From JABMQB01 sp963677475 (GTDB taxonomy: Bacteria > Bacteroidota > Bacteroidia > Bacteroidales > Prolixibacteraceae): DNA of 64,000 nucleotides. The DNA is taken from the NCBI GenBank assembly GCA_963677475.2, contig CAXXQD010000023.1:124001-188000 (forward strand), read 5' to 3'. Shown here piece by piece: positions 1 through 8,151 of the stretch. Numbering within the stretch: position 1 is the stretch's first letter; every line of letters starts with the position of its first letter. The notes beneath the pieces are model-generated. The model saw only the letters and a list, made by a program, of their open reading frames with translations. It was not told where the DNA came from and ran no database searches. The position numbers and the translations under genes are program-made.

Positions 1-300
1 ATAGATGAGCAAACAGATGAAATTGCCTGTCTGCATGAAAAAGGCATTGCAAAATTAAAGGAACATATAAAAGGAAACGTTAGTTTTTTGATCGATTTAA
101 ACCTGGCAGGAAAGAGTACTCCGGAAGCCCGAAAGATATGGAACAAGTTAAGTGAAGACCGGGATACCAACAAAGTTGCCCTTTATGGAATGCATCCGGT
201 TGCAAGGGTTTTAGCTTCGTTTGTTATGACAATAACAAATAAGAATGAAATGGATTTTTTTAAAACGAAAGAAGCGGCGTTAGCCTGGTTAATAAAGTAA
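1..300 (+). CDS. STAS/SpoIIAA-like protein, 5' end cut by window
   Basis: The reading frame is open from the first base and ends with TAA at 298-300, so only the C-terminal 99 residues are seen. The part present alternates beta strands and helices (FLIDLNLAGKST, KVALYGMHPVARVLASF) and ends in a phrase typical of SpoIIAA-like STAS proteins, where a helix reads EAALAWLIK. Such proteins are small cytoplasmic domains that act as partners or sensors rather than enzymes. The next gene, a soluble hybrid histidine kinase, starts within about 36 bases on the same strand, so the two probably form one transcript and the STAS protein may feed into that kinase; this link is inferred from position only. 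A generic DUF3478-type protein is the main alternative. Confidence 0.6.
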   Translation: MDEQTDEIACLHEKGIAKLKEHIKGNVSFLIDLNLAGKSTPEARKIWNKLSEDRDTNKVALYGMHPVARVLASFVMTITNKNEMDFFKTKEAALAWLIK

Positions 301-336
301 TACAAACTATTGTCACTAATTCAAACTTCAACAACA

Positions 337-1689
337 ATGACAAGTGCTTCAGACAAGGTAAGAATTAATGAATTGGTAAATGTCGTGATGCAAGTCGCAA
401 GCGGAAATTACAATGCGCAAGTAAAATTATCGGGAACAAACGATGATTTAGATTCATTGGCCATGGGCTTAAATATGATGATTGACGATATTAAAAACAG
501 CATAAATATCGAGCAACAGAACGAGCGGTTTAAACGAATTAACAGAGAGTTAAGCCAGGCAAAAAAGAAAGCGGAAGAAAGTGACAAGCTAAAATCAGCC
601 TTTCTTGCAAATATGAGCCACGAAATCCGCACACCCATGAATGGAATCCTTGGTTTCTCCTCCTTGCTAAAAGAGCCTGGGTTGTCAGGCAAACAACAAA
701 GCAAATACATTGCCCTGATTGAGGAAAGTGGTGCACGAATGCTGGAAATCATCAATGACTTAATCGATATATCAAAAGTGGAATCGGGGCAAATGGAAAT
801 ATATATTTCCGAAGTAAACATAAGCGAAAAAGTAAGGTTTATTGTTGACTTCTTTCAACCTGAGGCAGAAAAGAAAGGGCTTTCGCTTACTTGCTCCAAT
901 CCAAAAGAACAATCAGATATTATAGTTAAAAGCGACAAAGCTAAATTCAACGCTATTTTAACCAACCTCGTAAAAAATGCCATTAAATATACCAACAAAG
1001 GAACAATCGCTGTTAGCTATGAACAAGTTGGCGACTATATACACATACATGTAAAAGATACAGGTATTGGCATAACAGACAGCAGGCTCAACGCTGTTTT
1101 CGACCGATTCGTACAGGCCGATTCGTCTATTTCAAGCAATTATGAAGGAGCTGGGTTAGGGCTCGCAATTTCCAAAGCATTTGCCGAAATGTTGGGCGGG
1201 GAAATTTGGCTTGAATCAAAAATCAAGGTGGGATCCAGGTTTAGTTTTTCCATCCCTAACAAACGTAGCATTCAAAAAAAGAAGAATGAAAACTATCAGG
1301 GAACCATAAAGGATAATAATGCGAAGAAGAAAATTAAGATATTGATTGCCGAAGATGACCTGACTTCTGATTTATTGCTCTCAACTTTAATAAAAGAAAT
1401 ATCGAAAGAAATCCTTCACGCCACAACCGGAAAAGAAGCAATTGAAATTTGCAAGCAAAACCCCGACATTGATTTAATATTAATGGATGTCAGGATGCCT
1501 GAAATTGACGGATATAATGCAACAAGGGAGATACGTACATTTAATAAAGAAGTAATTATTATTGCCCAAACAGCATATGCGCTTCAGGGGGAAATACAAA
1601 AAGCCAAAGATGCAGGGTGCAACGATTTTATTTCAAAGCCACTTAAAAAGATTACTTTGCTGGAATTAATAAATAAATATTTCCAATAA
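337..1689 (+). CDS. soluble hybrid histidine kinase, HAMP-HisKA-HATPase-REC
   Basis: A 450-residue sensor kinase with its own receiver domain. From the N-terminus it shows a HAMP-like segment (about residues 5-60), a HisKA helix with phosphorylatable His95 in NMSHEIRTPMNG, an HATPase domain with the N box NLVKNAIKYTN, G1 box DTGIGI and G2 box GAGLGLAI, and a C-terminal receiver with LIAEDD, the acceptor Asp384 in LILMDVRMPEIDG and the Lys in FISKPL. There is no membrane segment or signal peptide, so the HAMP-like part works without a transmembrane sensor, which is unusual. A TTG at 310 would add nine residues in the same frame, but ATG 337 is preferred. It follows the STAS-like gene closely. 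No output domain is present, so the phosphoryl group probably passes to another protein. Confidence 0.9.
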   Translation: MTSASDKVRINELVNVVMQVASGNYNAQVKLSGTNDDLDSLAMGLNMMIDDIKNSINIEQQNERFKRINRELSQAKKKAEESDKLKSAFLANMSHEIRTPMNGILGFSSLLKEPGLSGKQQSKYIALIEESGARMLEIINDLIDISKVESGQMEIYISEVNISEKVRFIVDFFQPEAEKKGLSLTCSNPKEQSDIIVKSDKAKFNAILTNLVKNAIKYTNKGTIAVSYEQVGDYIHIHVKDTGIGITDSRLNAVFDRFVQADSSISSNYEGAGLGLAISKAFAEMLGGEIWLESKIKVGSRFSFSIPNKRSIQKKKNENYQGTIKDNNAKKKIKILIAEDDLTSDLLLSTLIKEISKEILHATTGKEAIEICKQNPDIDLILMDVRMPEIDGYNATREIRTFNKEVIIIAQTAYALQGEIQKAKDAGCNDFISKPLKKITLLELINKYFQ

Positions 1690-1721
1690 AACTGGTGCTA
1701 TTCCTGGAAATTGTATAAAAG

Positions 1722-2582
1722 CTATTTTACATATTCAGCCTGGTTCAAAAATTCAAGGCTCTTTTTCACGCACTCAAAAGGGTTCATATTTTTAGGTTCA
1801 ACTTCCACAATCCCATACTTCATCCCGGAAATTTCTTTGGCAGCATAAATACTTGCAAAATCTATTTTACCACTGGCCCCAACCTCGGCATCATCTTTAA
1901 TATGCCATAATTCAAACCGTCCCGGATATTTTTGAAAATACTCTAACGGATTACCACCCCCTTTACTTATCCAATATAAATCCAACTGGAACATTACAAA
2001 TTCCGATTGTGTATTCTCCAATAAATGATCGTACACTGCCTTGCCATCAAATTCAGTAGTAAATTCCTTATCATGGTTGTGGTAGCCAAAACGTATCCCA
2101 GCTTCGTTACATTTCTTCCCAATCACATTATAATATGCACAATATCTTTTTAACGTTTCAAGGCTTTCATAGGCATCATCGCCCATTGATGGTTTTACAA
2201 TAAATCTGGCTCCAACTGCTTTATGAGCCACAATACAAGAATCCCACCAAGCCATTGACTGGTCCCAGGCAGTTGCATCCGGAACATCTAAACCCTTATG
2301 CGACGAAAGTACTTGCAGCCCATTGGTGCCACACAATGCTTTAAATTCGGCAGGTTCCATACCATACATTTTTCCATTTTCATAATCTGCAAGTTCAACA
2401 AACGAATATCCCATTTTGCCCAATGCCTGTATGGTTGCAACCGGGTCTTTTTTCATATCCTCTTTTAAGGAGTACAATTGAATGCCTATTTCCTTTTTAA
2501 CCGTATTTTTCGACTTTGTACACGCACTTAACAAACCTGTGGCAACAATGACCAGAATAACAAGAATACTTTGAATTTTCAT
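1722..2582 (-). CDS. lipoprotein sugar phosphate isomerase/epimerase (AP-endonuclease-2-like TIM barrel)
   Basis: A 286-residue protein that begins with a lipoprotein signal: a charged start, a hydrophobic run and the lipobox LLSAC with Cys near residue 21. The mature part is a xylose-isomerase-like TIM barrel: KEIGIQLYSLKEDM, GYSFVELADYENG, FGYHNHDKEF, FQLDLYWISKGG and ELWHIKD supply the Glu, His and Asp residues that bind the metal in this superfamily. Lipid-anchored forms are common in Bacteroidota and are thought to act on sugars or cyclitols in the periplasm. The substrate cannot be told from sequence. It is transcribed divergently from the EamA transporter gene and stands alone on its strand, converging on the hybrid kinase. 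Confidence 0.85.
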   Translation of the reverse strand: MKIQSILVILVIVATGLLSACTKSKNTVKKEIGIQLYSLKEDMKKDPVATIQALGKMGYSFVELADYENGKMYGMEPAEFKALCGTNGLQVLSSHKGLDVPDATAWDQSMAWWDSCIVAHKAVGARFIVKPSMGDDAYESLETLKRYCAYYNVIGKKCNEAGIRFGYHNHDKEFTTEFDGKAVYDHLLENTQSEFVMFQLDLYWISKGGGNPLEYFQKYPGRFELWHIKDDAEVGASGKIDFASIYAAKEISGMKYGIVEVEPKNMNPFECVKKSLEFLNQAEYVK

Positions 2583-2694
2583 ACGGAAGATTTAATCGGA
2601 TTAATGCAAGTGTCACGAAGATAGTATTTTTAGGCTTTCTTAAAAAGTAAAAGATGTTCCAGCACAAGAAACATATAAAATGCAAGTAAATCTC

Positions 2695-2702
2695 TATTTT
2701 TG
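2695..2702 (+). promoter_or_regulatory. Bacteroidota -7 promoter element for the EamA gene
   Basis: TATTTTTG matches the TAnnTTTG consensus of the Bacteroidota primary sigma factor. It lies 16 bases before ATG 2719 and downstream of the earlier in-frame ATG at 2680, which therefore could not be the start of a transcript made from here. Confidence 0.5.
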
Positions 2703-2718
2703 CATTTCAATTCGTACA

Positions 2719-3645
2719 ATGAAAATTAAAACAGGCATATTAAATTACGGAGCCGCTATTGTGGCAATGTTGTTTTGGAGTTTTTCATTCGTCTGGTTTA
2801 AAATTGCATATATTTCATACCAGCCAATTACTGTTGTAATTTTCAGGCTAACGATTTCTTCAGGACTTATTTTTATTATTGCCACACTTCTTAAAAGGTT
2901 ACAAAAACCCAATCGGAAAGATTTAACTTTAATCATACTGATGGCTTTTTTTGAACCTTTTGTGTATTTTCTCGGCGAAAGCTATGGTTTACTGTACGTT
3001 TCGCCAACAGTGGCTGCAGTAATTGTTGCAACTATACCACTATTTTCGCCAATTATTGCCATTTATTTTTACAAGGAAAAAATCTCGGGAATGAACTTTT
3101 TCGGTATGTTCATTTCGTTTATTGGCGTTGCCTTAGTCGTCTTAAATAATAGTTTCAGGTTTGATGCCTCTCCCATTGGTATAGGATTAGAGTTTGGGGC
3201 TGTTTTTGCGGCTATTGCCTATTCAATAATCCTGAAAAAAATAGCTTACAAATACAATACGCTTACCATTATTGCCTATCAAAACTTTATTGGGGTTCTT
3301 CTTTTTCTTCCTATATGGATCTTCCTCGAATTTCGGGGCTTTATTGAAACACCATACAATCCAAAAGCGTTCAGGGCAATCATATTATTGGCTATTTTTT
3401 CTTCTACCCTGGCATTTGTATTTTTCACCCAAAGTATTCGAAAAATTGGGGTTACCAGATCAAATACGTTTATTAACCTCATACCAGTATTCGTAGCTGT
3501 ATTTTCCTTGATTGTACTAAAAGAGGTACTTACCCTGCAAAAAGTTGCCGGAATAATTGTGGTTGTTTGCGGATTGTTTATAGCACAAATGAAAAAAATT
3601 AGCAGAAGGAAAAACAGAAAAGCATTTGAAATTCATAATACCTAA
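2719..3645 (+). CDS. EamA/DMT-family transporter
   Basis: A 308-residue integral membrane protein made almost entirely of hydrophobic segments, about ten helices in two halves of five, the layout of the drug/metabolite transporter superfamily with tandem EamA domains. The first half carries AAIVAMLFWSFSFVWFKIA and the second repeats the fold, starting near GIGLEFGAVFAAIAYSIILKK. Such carriers export amino acids, nucleobases or other metabolites from the cytoplasm; the substrate is unknown. The start at 2719 was chosen over ATG 2680 because a TAnnTTTG promoter element lies between them. The YkgJ-like gene follows after five bases, so the two are probably cotranscribed. Confidence 0.88.
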   Translation: MKIKTGILNYGAAIVAMLFWSFSFVWFKIAYISYQPITVVIFRLTISSGLIFIIATLLKRLQKPNRKDLTLIILMAFFEPFVYFLGESYGLLYVSPTVAAVIVATIPLFSPIIAIYFYKEKISGMNFFGMFISFIGVALVVLNNSFRFDASPIGIGLEFGAVFAAIAYSIILKKIAYKYNTLTIIAYQNFIGVLLFLPIWIFLEFRGFIETPYNPKAFRAIILLAIFSSTLAFVFFTQSIRKIGVTRSNTFINLIPVFVAVFSLIVLKEVLTLQKVAGIIVVVCGLFIAQMKKISRRKNRKAFEIHNT

Positions 3646-3650
3646 CAGGA

Positions 3651-4154
3651 ATGGATTTGATACCATATAAAACACCAAAAATATTAGAAGAATTAAGTAG
3701 GAAAAGCTTTCAGGAAACAAAAGCTTTCGTGAAAAAGTTAAAAAAGAAACGTCCGAAAAACCTCGATACGATTGTTCACTCCTTGCACGAAGAAGCATTT
3801 AGCAATTTTGACTGCCTTGACTGTGCAAATTGCTGCAAAACAATTGGACCAAGACTAACGGATAAGGACATAGATAAGCTGGCAAAACATTTCAGGTTGA
3901 GAGCGTCTGATTTTATATCCCAATACCTTAAAATTGATGAAGACAACGACTATGTTTTCAATACCAGTCCGTGCCCTTTCCTAATGCCCGATAATTATTG
4001 TATGGTATACGAAAACCGCCCAAAAGCATGCAGGGAATACCCGCATACCAATCGCAAAAAATTCTACCAACTTTTGCCCCTTTCCCATAAAAATTGTGAG
4101 ACTTGTCCGGTGGTCTATTATATTTTTGAAGACCTGAAAAAAATGCAGTGGTAG
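3651..4154 (+). CDS. YkgJ-family cysteine cluster protein
   Basis: A 167-residue cytoplasmic protein of the YkgJ/UPF0153 type (CxxCxxCC Fe-S or zinc cluster family). The cysteine signature is complete: FDCLDCANCCKTIGP around residues 55-70, then CPFL, YCMVYENRPKACREYP and CETCPVV toward the C-terminus. The cluster is presumed to bind iron-sulfur or zinc; a defined reaction is not known for this group. It follows the EamA transporter gene after five bases and is followed by a separate promoter for porQ, so it probably ends a two-gene unit. Confidence 0.88.
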   Translation: MDLIPYKTPKILEELSRKSFQETKAFVKKLKKKRPKNLDTIVHSLHEEAFSNFDCLDCANCCKTIGPRLTDKDIDKLAKHFRLRASDFISQYLKIDEDNDYVFNTSPCPFLMPDNYCMVYENRPKACREYPHTNRKKFYQLLPLSHKNCETCPVVYYIFEDLKKMQW

Positions 4155-4183
4155 GAATTTAGATACAAAAAGAAATAAAAGAG

Positions 4184-4191
4184 TATATTTG
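4184..4191 (+). promoter_or_regulatory. -7 promoter element for porQ
   Basis: TATATTTG matches TAnnTTTG exactly, 29 bases before the porQ start codon and downstream of the YkgJ stop codon. Confidence 0.5.
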
Positions 4192-4220
4192 GCGTTATTG
4201 AAAAAACGATTGAAAAGAAC

Positions 4221-5237
4221 ATGCACATCTTTAAATATACTTTTTTCTTTTTATTTCTGGCAACCTTGAACACATTTGGGCAAATTGGGGGAGAAACCAC
4301 ATACCAATTCCTTGAATTAACAAACTCGGCAAGAATAGCTGCACTTGGCGGAAACCAAATAGCCCTAAACGATTCCCAGGATTTAAACCTTCCATACCAT
4401 AACCCTTCCCTGCTAAGTGATGATATGCACGATCAAATTTTGGCAAACTATGTTAACTATCTCACAGATATAAATTACGGTTATGCTTCGTATTCCCCAA
4501 AATTCAACGTTCCTGGCAATGTTGCATTCGGCATACATTACATCAACTATGGCGAATTCAAAGAAGCAACAGCCGATGGAGTGCTGACCGGAAATACGTT
4601 TAATGCTGCCGAATATGCCATTCATGTTATTTATTCGAACAATTTCAAAAAGCTTCATTACGGAGTTACGTTAAAACCAATAATTTCCATTTTTGAAAGC
4701 TATCAATCATTCGGGATAGCTGCAGATTTTGGCCTAAGTTTAAGCAGCGAATCCGGCTTAACAACCATTGGTTTGGTTGCCCGAAATGTTGGGTCGCAAA
4801 TTACCCCTTATTACGAAAATGGCAACATTGAGCCAATACCTTTTGACCTCCAGTTTGGGATTTCCGGTAAACTACAACATGCCCCGGTTAGGATTTCAGC
4901 AACATTCCAGCACTTAAATAATTGGGATTTGGCAGTTGTAGAGCAGGAAGAAGAATCAGACGAAGTTATTTTTTATGAACCTCAGGAAAGTATTGCCAAA
5001 CAAATTGCCAGGCATATGGTACTGGGTGTTGAATTGCTCCCCTCGCCAAACTTCACTATTAGGGCAGGATACAACTACCAACGCAGGCAAGAGCTAAGGC
5101 TCGAGGAAGTTGGCTCAACCGTTGGTTTGTCATTAGGTTTTGGCGTGAAAATTAAAAAATTTAAATTCGATTTTGCAACCAGCAGGTTTCATGTTGCTGG
5201 CTCATCCAACCTTTTTTCTTTAGCATTTGCCCTATAA
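4221..5237 (+). CDS. porQ: type IX secretion system protein PorQ
   Basis: A 338-residue outer-membrane protein with a signal peptide (residues 1-20, ending near TFGQ). Directly after the signal comes the PorQ hallmark, GGETTYQFLELTNSARIAAL followed by a Gly-Gly-Asn turn, and then a run of alternating amphipathic strands typical of the PorV/PorQ/FadL-like barrels. PorQ belongs to the T9SS attachment complex with PorU, PorV and PorZ, which moves cargo onto the cell surface. Two T9SS cargo-type proteins occur elsewhere in this window, which fits. It has its own promoter element and is followed by a small hairpin before the cmk promoter. Confidence 0.88.
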   Translation: MHIFKYTFFFLFLATLNTFGQIGGETTYQFLELTNSARIAALGGNQIALNDSQDLNLPYHNPSLLSDDMHDQILANYVNYLTDINYGYASYSPKFNVPGNVAFGIHYINYGEFKEATADGVLTGNTFNAAEYAIHVIYSNNFKKLHYGVTLKPIISIFESYQSFGIAADFGLSLSSESGLTTIGLVARNVGSQITPYYENGNIEPIPFDLQFGISGKLQHAPVRISATFQHLNNWDLAVVEQEEESDEVIFYEPQESIAKQIARHMVLGVELLPSPNFTIRAGYNYQRRQELRLEEVGSTVGLSLGFGVKIKKFKFDFATSRFHVAGSSNLFSLAFAL

Positions 5238-5250
5238 AAGTATTCGATTG

Positions 5251-5274
5251 CTTGCTTAAAAAGCAAGGATTTTA
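5251..5274 (+). terminator. probable terminator after porQ
   Basis: CTTGCTT-AAA-AAGCAAG forms a perfect 7-bp stem with a 3-base loop, followed by GGATTTTAG. The stem is short and the T run weak, so termination may be partial. Confidence 0.4.
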
Positions 5275-5318
5275 GATACAAGCTAAAACCATTAATCCTG
5301 AATTAATCGCTAAAAAAC

Positions 5319-5326
5319 TATCTTTG
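5319..5326 (+). promoter_or_regulatory. -7 promoter element for cmk-ispH
   Basis: TATCTTTG matches TAnnTTTG, 19 bases before the cmk ATG. Confidence 0.5.
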
Positions 5327-5345
5327 TATTTTCAGCAATAAGTTT

Positions 5346-6041
5346 ATGATATCTGATAAAAAAATAGTAATCGCCATTGATGGATTTTCATCCTGCGGGA
5401 AAAGCACAGTCGCCAAATCACTGGCAAAAAAGCTCAATTATATATATATCGACAGCGGTGCGATGTATAGGGCGGTAACGCTATTCGCCCTTCGCAACAA
5501 CCTAATTGTCAATGGCGAACCCGACAAAAGCAAGGTAATCGATTCATTGAAAGATATTTCCATATCGTTTAAATTCGATAAAAACACGGAGAAGAACACC
5601 ACTTTTATGAATGGTGAAAATATTGAAGAAGAAATACGGAAACTGGAAGTCTCTAATAATGTTAGCCCAATCAGCACAATAAAAGAGGTGCGAAAAGAGA
5701 TGGTTAAGTTCCAGCGTAAAATGGGCGAACAAAAAGGGATTGTTATGGATGGAAGGGATATTGGATCGGTGGTTTTCCCAAACGCCGAACTTAAAATATT
5801 CATGACCGCTTCGCCCGAAATAAGGGCTCAACGCAGGTACCATGAGTTGCTGGCAAAAGGCCAGAAGGTTTCTATCGAAGAGATTATTAAAAATATAAAC
5901 GAACGCGATTTTATCGACCAGAACCGAAAAGAAAGCCCGCTGGTGAAACCCAAAGATGCTATTGTCCTCGACAATTCTAACTTTACCCTTGAAGGACAGT
6001 TGGAATGGGCAATGGATAAAGTAACCAAAATTATTGCTTGA
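5346..6041 (+). CDS. cmk: cytidylate kinase
   Basis: A 231-residue enzyme, the usual length, that phosphorylates CMP and dCMP with ATP in the cytoplasm. It opens with the P-loop IDGFSSCGKSTVAKSLAKKL (residues 10-29), followed by YIDSGAMYRAVTLFAL for nucleoside binding. A long NMP-bind insert precedes the VMDGRDIGSVVFPNAELKIF block, and the Arg-rich LID region (RRYHELLAKGQ, INERDFIDQNR) follows. The start is supported by a -7 element 19 bases upstream. ispH begins three bases after the stop, so both are on one transcript, a common arrangement in Bacteroidota. Confidence 0.95.
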   Translation: MISDKKIVIAIDGFSSCGKSTVAKSLAKKLNYIYIDSGAMYRAVTLFALRNNLIVNGEPDKSKVIDSLKDISISFKFDKNTEKNTTFMNGENIEEEIRKLEVSNNVSPISTIKEVRKEMVKFQRKMGEQKGIVMDGRDIGSVVFPNAELKIFMTASPEIRAQRRYHELLAKGQKVSIEEIIKNINERDFIDQNRKESPLVKPKDAIVLDNSNFTLEGQLEWAMDKVTKIIA

Positions 6042-6044
6042 TTT

Positions 6045-6914
6045 ATGAAGGTCGAAATCAATAAAAATTCCGGTTTTTGTTTTGGCGTTGTTAATGCAAT
6101 AAAAGTTGCTGAAGAAGCTTTAACAAAGACGGATAAATTGTACAGCCTTGGGGATATTGTTCATAATGGGGCAGAAATTAAGCGCCTGAACCAATTAGGC
6201 TTGGTTACCATTTCCAAAGAAGAATATTTCAAGATGCAAAACTGCCACGTTCTGATTAGGGCACATGGCGAACCTCCTGAGACATATGCCTACGCTAAAG
6301 CAAACAGTATTACCCTGATTGACGCAACATGCCCGGTGGTGTTAAAACTTCAAAAAAGGATTAAAAAATCGTATAAAGAAGGACTTAAAACCGAAGGTCA
6401 AATTGTACTACTTGGCAAACAGGGACATGCAGAAGTTATTGGACTTGCAGGCCAAACCGAAAACAAAGCAATAATCTTAACTTCGGAAAAAGACCTCGAT
6501 AAAATAGATTACCATAAACCAATTACCATTTATTCTCAAACCACTTTTTCGCTACAAGATTTTAATTCTCTTACCAACGAAATAAAACAAAGGGCTGAAA
6601 ATGCAAAATTGGTTACGGCAAAAGACACCGTGTGCCGGCAAGTTGCCAACCGGGTCCCTCAACTCAAGAAGTTTGTAAACGGCTTCGATTTGATCTTATT
6701 TGTTTCGGGCAAAAAAAGTTCTAATGGGAGGTTTTTGTACGAAGAATGTAAGAAAATAAACCCAAATACCAGGTTTGTTTCATTCCTCGATGAATTAGAA
6801 AAAGAGTGGCTCTCCGATATTAAATCAGTAGGCATTTGTGGTGCTACCTCAACCCCACAATGGCTTATGGAAGATGTCGCTGAATGGGTGAAGGCAAATG
6901 TTTTGAATCGTTAA
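6045..6914 (+). CDS. ispH: 4-hydroxy-3-methylbut-2-enyl diphosphate reductase
   Basis: A 289-residue enzyme of the last step of the MEP isoprenoid pathway, reducing HMBPP to IPP and DMAPP with a [4Fe-4S] cluster. The three cluster cysteines are in place: GFCFGV near residue 12, DATCPVV near residue 96 and DTVCRQVANR near residue 198. The histidine motifs HNGAEI, RAHGEPP and KQGHAEV and the C-terminal GICGATSTPQWLMEDV are also present. It follows cmk with a three-base gap. Presence of ispH indicates that this organism makes isoprenoids by the non-mevalonate route. Confidence 0.96.
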   Translation: MKVEINKNSGFCFGVVNAIKVAEEALTKTDKLYSLGDIVHNGAEIKRLNQLGLVTISKEEYFKMQNCHVLIRAHGEPPETYAYAKANSITLIDATCPVVLKLQKRIKKSYKEGLKTEGQIVLLGKQGHAEVIGLAGQTENKAIILTSEKDLDKIDYHKPITIYSQTTFSLQDFNSLTNEIKQRAENAKLVTAKDTVCRQVANRVPQLKKFVNGFDLILFVSGKKSSNGRFLYEECKKINPNTRFVSFLDELEKEWLSDIKSVGICGATSTPQWLMEDVAEWVKANVLNR

Positions 6915-7098
6915 CTTATACCGTTCTATTCGAATATTTATATCCCTCAACCTAATGCAAAATTAGTATTACATTAAAATTTGAACCTTATAATATTTGC
7001 AAAGCACATAAGCTGCTTCAGACCATTATCCACAGACATCATTTCATGTAATAATATCATAGATGAACCAATGAATATTTTCGTAACTGTTGTTCCTT

Positions 7099-8062
7099 AT
7101 GTAAACAATATATCTTTCTTTGGTTTTAATTGCAACTCTTGCCTTGAGTTGCGGTCATAAAAGTACACCTCTTCAGGAAAAAGATCAACTAGCCTACTCA
7201 TAATGGGAAAATAAGGATTAGTGGTGCATACGCACTTATGCCTCTTGTCAAACGTTGGGTATTCGAATATCAAAAAATCCACCCCGCGGTATAATTCGAC
7301 TTGACTCCCTCTGGCTCATTAGATGCTGCCCAGAATATCTTCACAGATAAAGCAGGCCTTTTTATGATTTGATCAGAACTATCTTCAACGTTGGATTCAA
7401 CTGCCTGGGTGGTTCTGGGTGCCAAGTTTTCAATTGTTATTATAGCCAATAAAATGAATCCATACTAGGATTCAATTGTTGGGAATGGCATTAAAAAAGA
7501 TGACCTTGTTAAATTATATTCCGGTGAACAAAAATTTTGGGGCAACGTTTTTAATGAACCTGAAAAAAATCCAGCTTCTATTTATGTCCGATCAGATAAT
7601 GCAGGTTCGTCAGAAATATTGTCACGATTCTTATGGTTGAACAATCATGAACTTCTAGGAATAGGTGTGTCAGGAGAGCACAAAATGCTGGAAGTTATAA
7701 AAGAAAATAAGCGTGGATTAGGGATATTGCGATTTTGTTTACACATTCGATCCTGTAACAAAACAGTTTGATGAAGATATTGGTATCGTACCTCCGATAT
7801 TAACGAGAACAACAAACTTGACCTAAGGGAAAATTTCTATCCTAATTTCTCTGAGCTGCAAAGTGCCATGTGGTTAGGAAAACACCCATGTATTCTGGAC
7901 AGGCAACTGCAATTAGTTACAAACAAACCACCTGCAACAAAAGAACTCCACGATTTTTTGAAGTGGATATTTACTGACGGACAGAAGATAATCAAAGATA
8001 TGGAATATATGAAGTTACGTTCCAGTGAAGTAAAATATTGCCTGGAATATTTAGAAAACTAA
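7099..8062 (+). pseudogene. decayed PstS-like phosphate-binding lipoprotein gene
   Basis: Pieces of a periplasmic substrate-binding lipoprotein can be read in order across changing frames. ATG 7099 is followed at once by TAA (7102-7104), where AAA would give MKTIYLSL, and then by the lipoprotein signal LSLVLIATLALSCGHKST. The frame moves near 7200-7210 to IRISGAYALMPLVKRW, the strand expected for PstS-like proteins. Stops interrupt it at 7292 (TAA), 7370 (TGA) and 7466 (TAG), between HPAV, FDLTPSGSLDAAQNIF, and IVIIANKMNPY. It goes on through DDLVKLYSGEQKFWGNVF and YVRSDNAGSSEILSRF. An extra G at 7721-7723 shifts the frame, restoring GYCDFVYTFDPVTKQF; a lost base near 7795 shifts it again to DINENNKLDLRENFYPNFSE and the C-terminal helix FLKWIFTDGQKI, ending at TAA 8060. 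The gene is long dead. No pst permease or ATPase genes are adjacent. Assignment to the PstS-like family rests on motif resemblance only. Confidence 0.82.
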
Positions 8063-8151
8063 TACCGGATGTATTGAGACTGATTCTATCCCAACTTTTT
8101 TTGCCTGACTATTAAATTCGATTTGAATTCTTAGGGGCAATTTTTTGCTTC

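Noticed and set aside
2680..2718. Earlier ATG for the EamA transporter
   Set aside because: The -7 promoter element TATTTTTG lies after it, and the extra residues are not part of the family start.
7097..7282. 61-residue minus-strand reading frame over the pseudogene
   Set aside because: It is the antisense of the lipoprotein signal and IRISGAY segment of the decayed gene; no start or domain makes sense.
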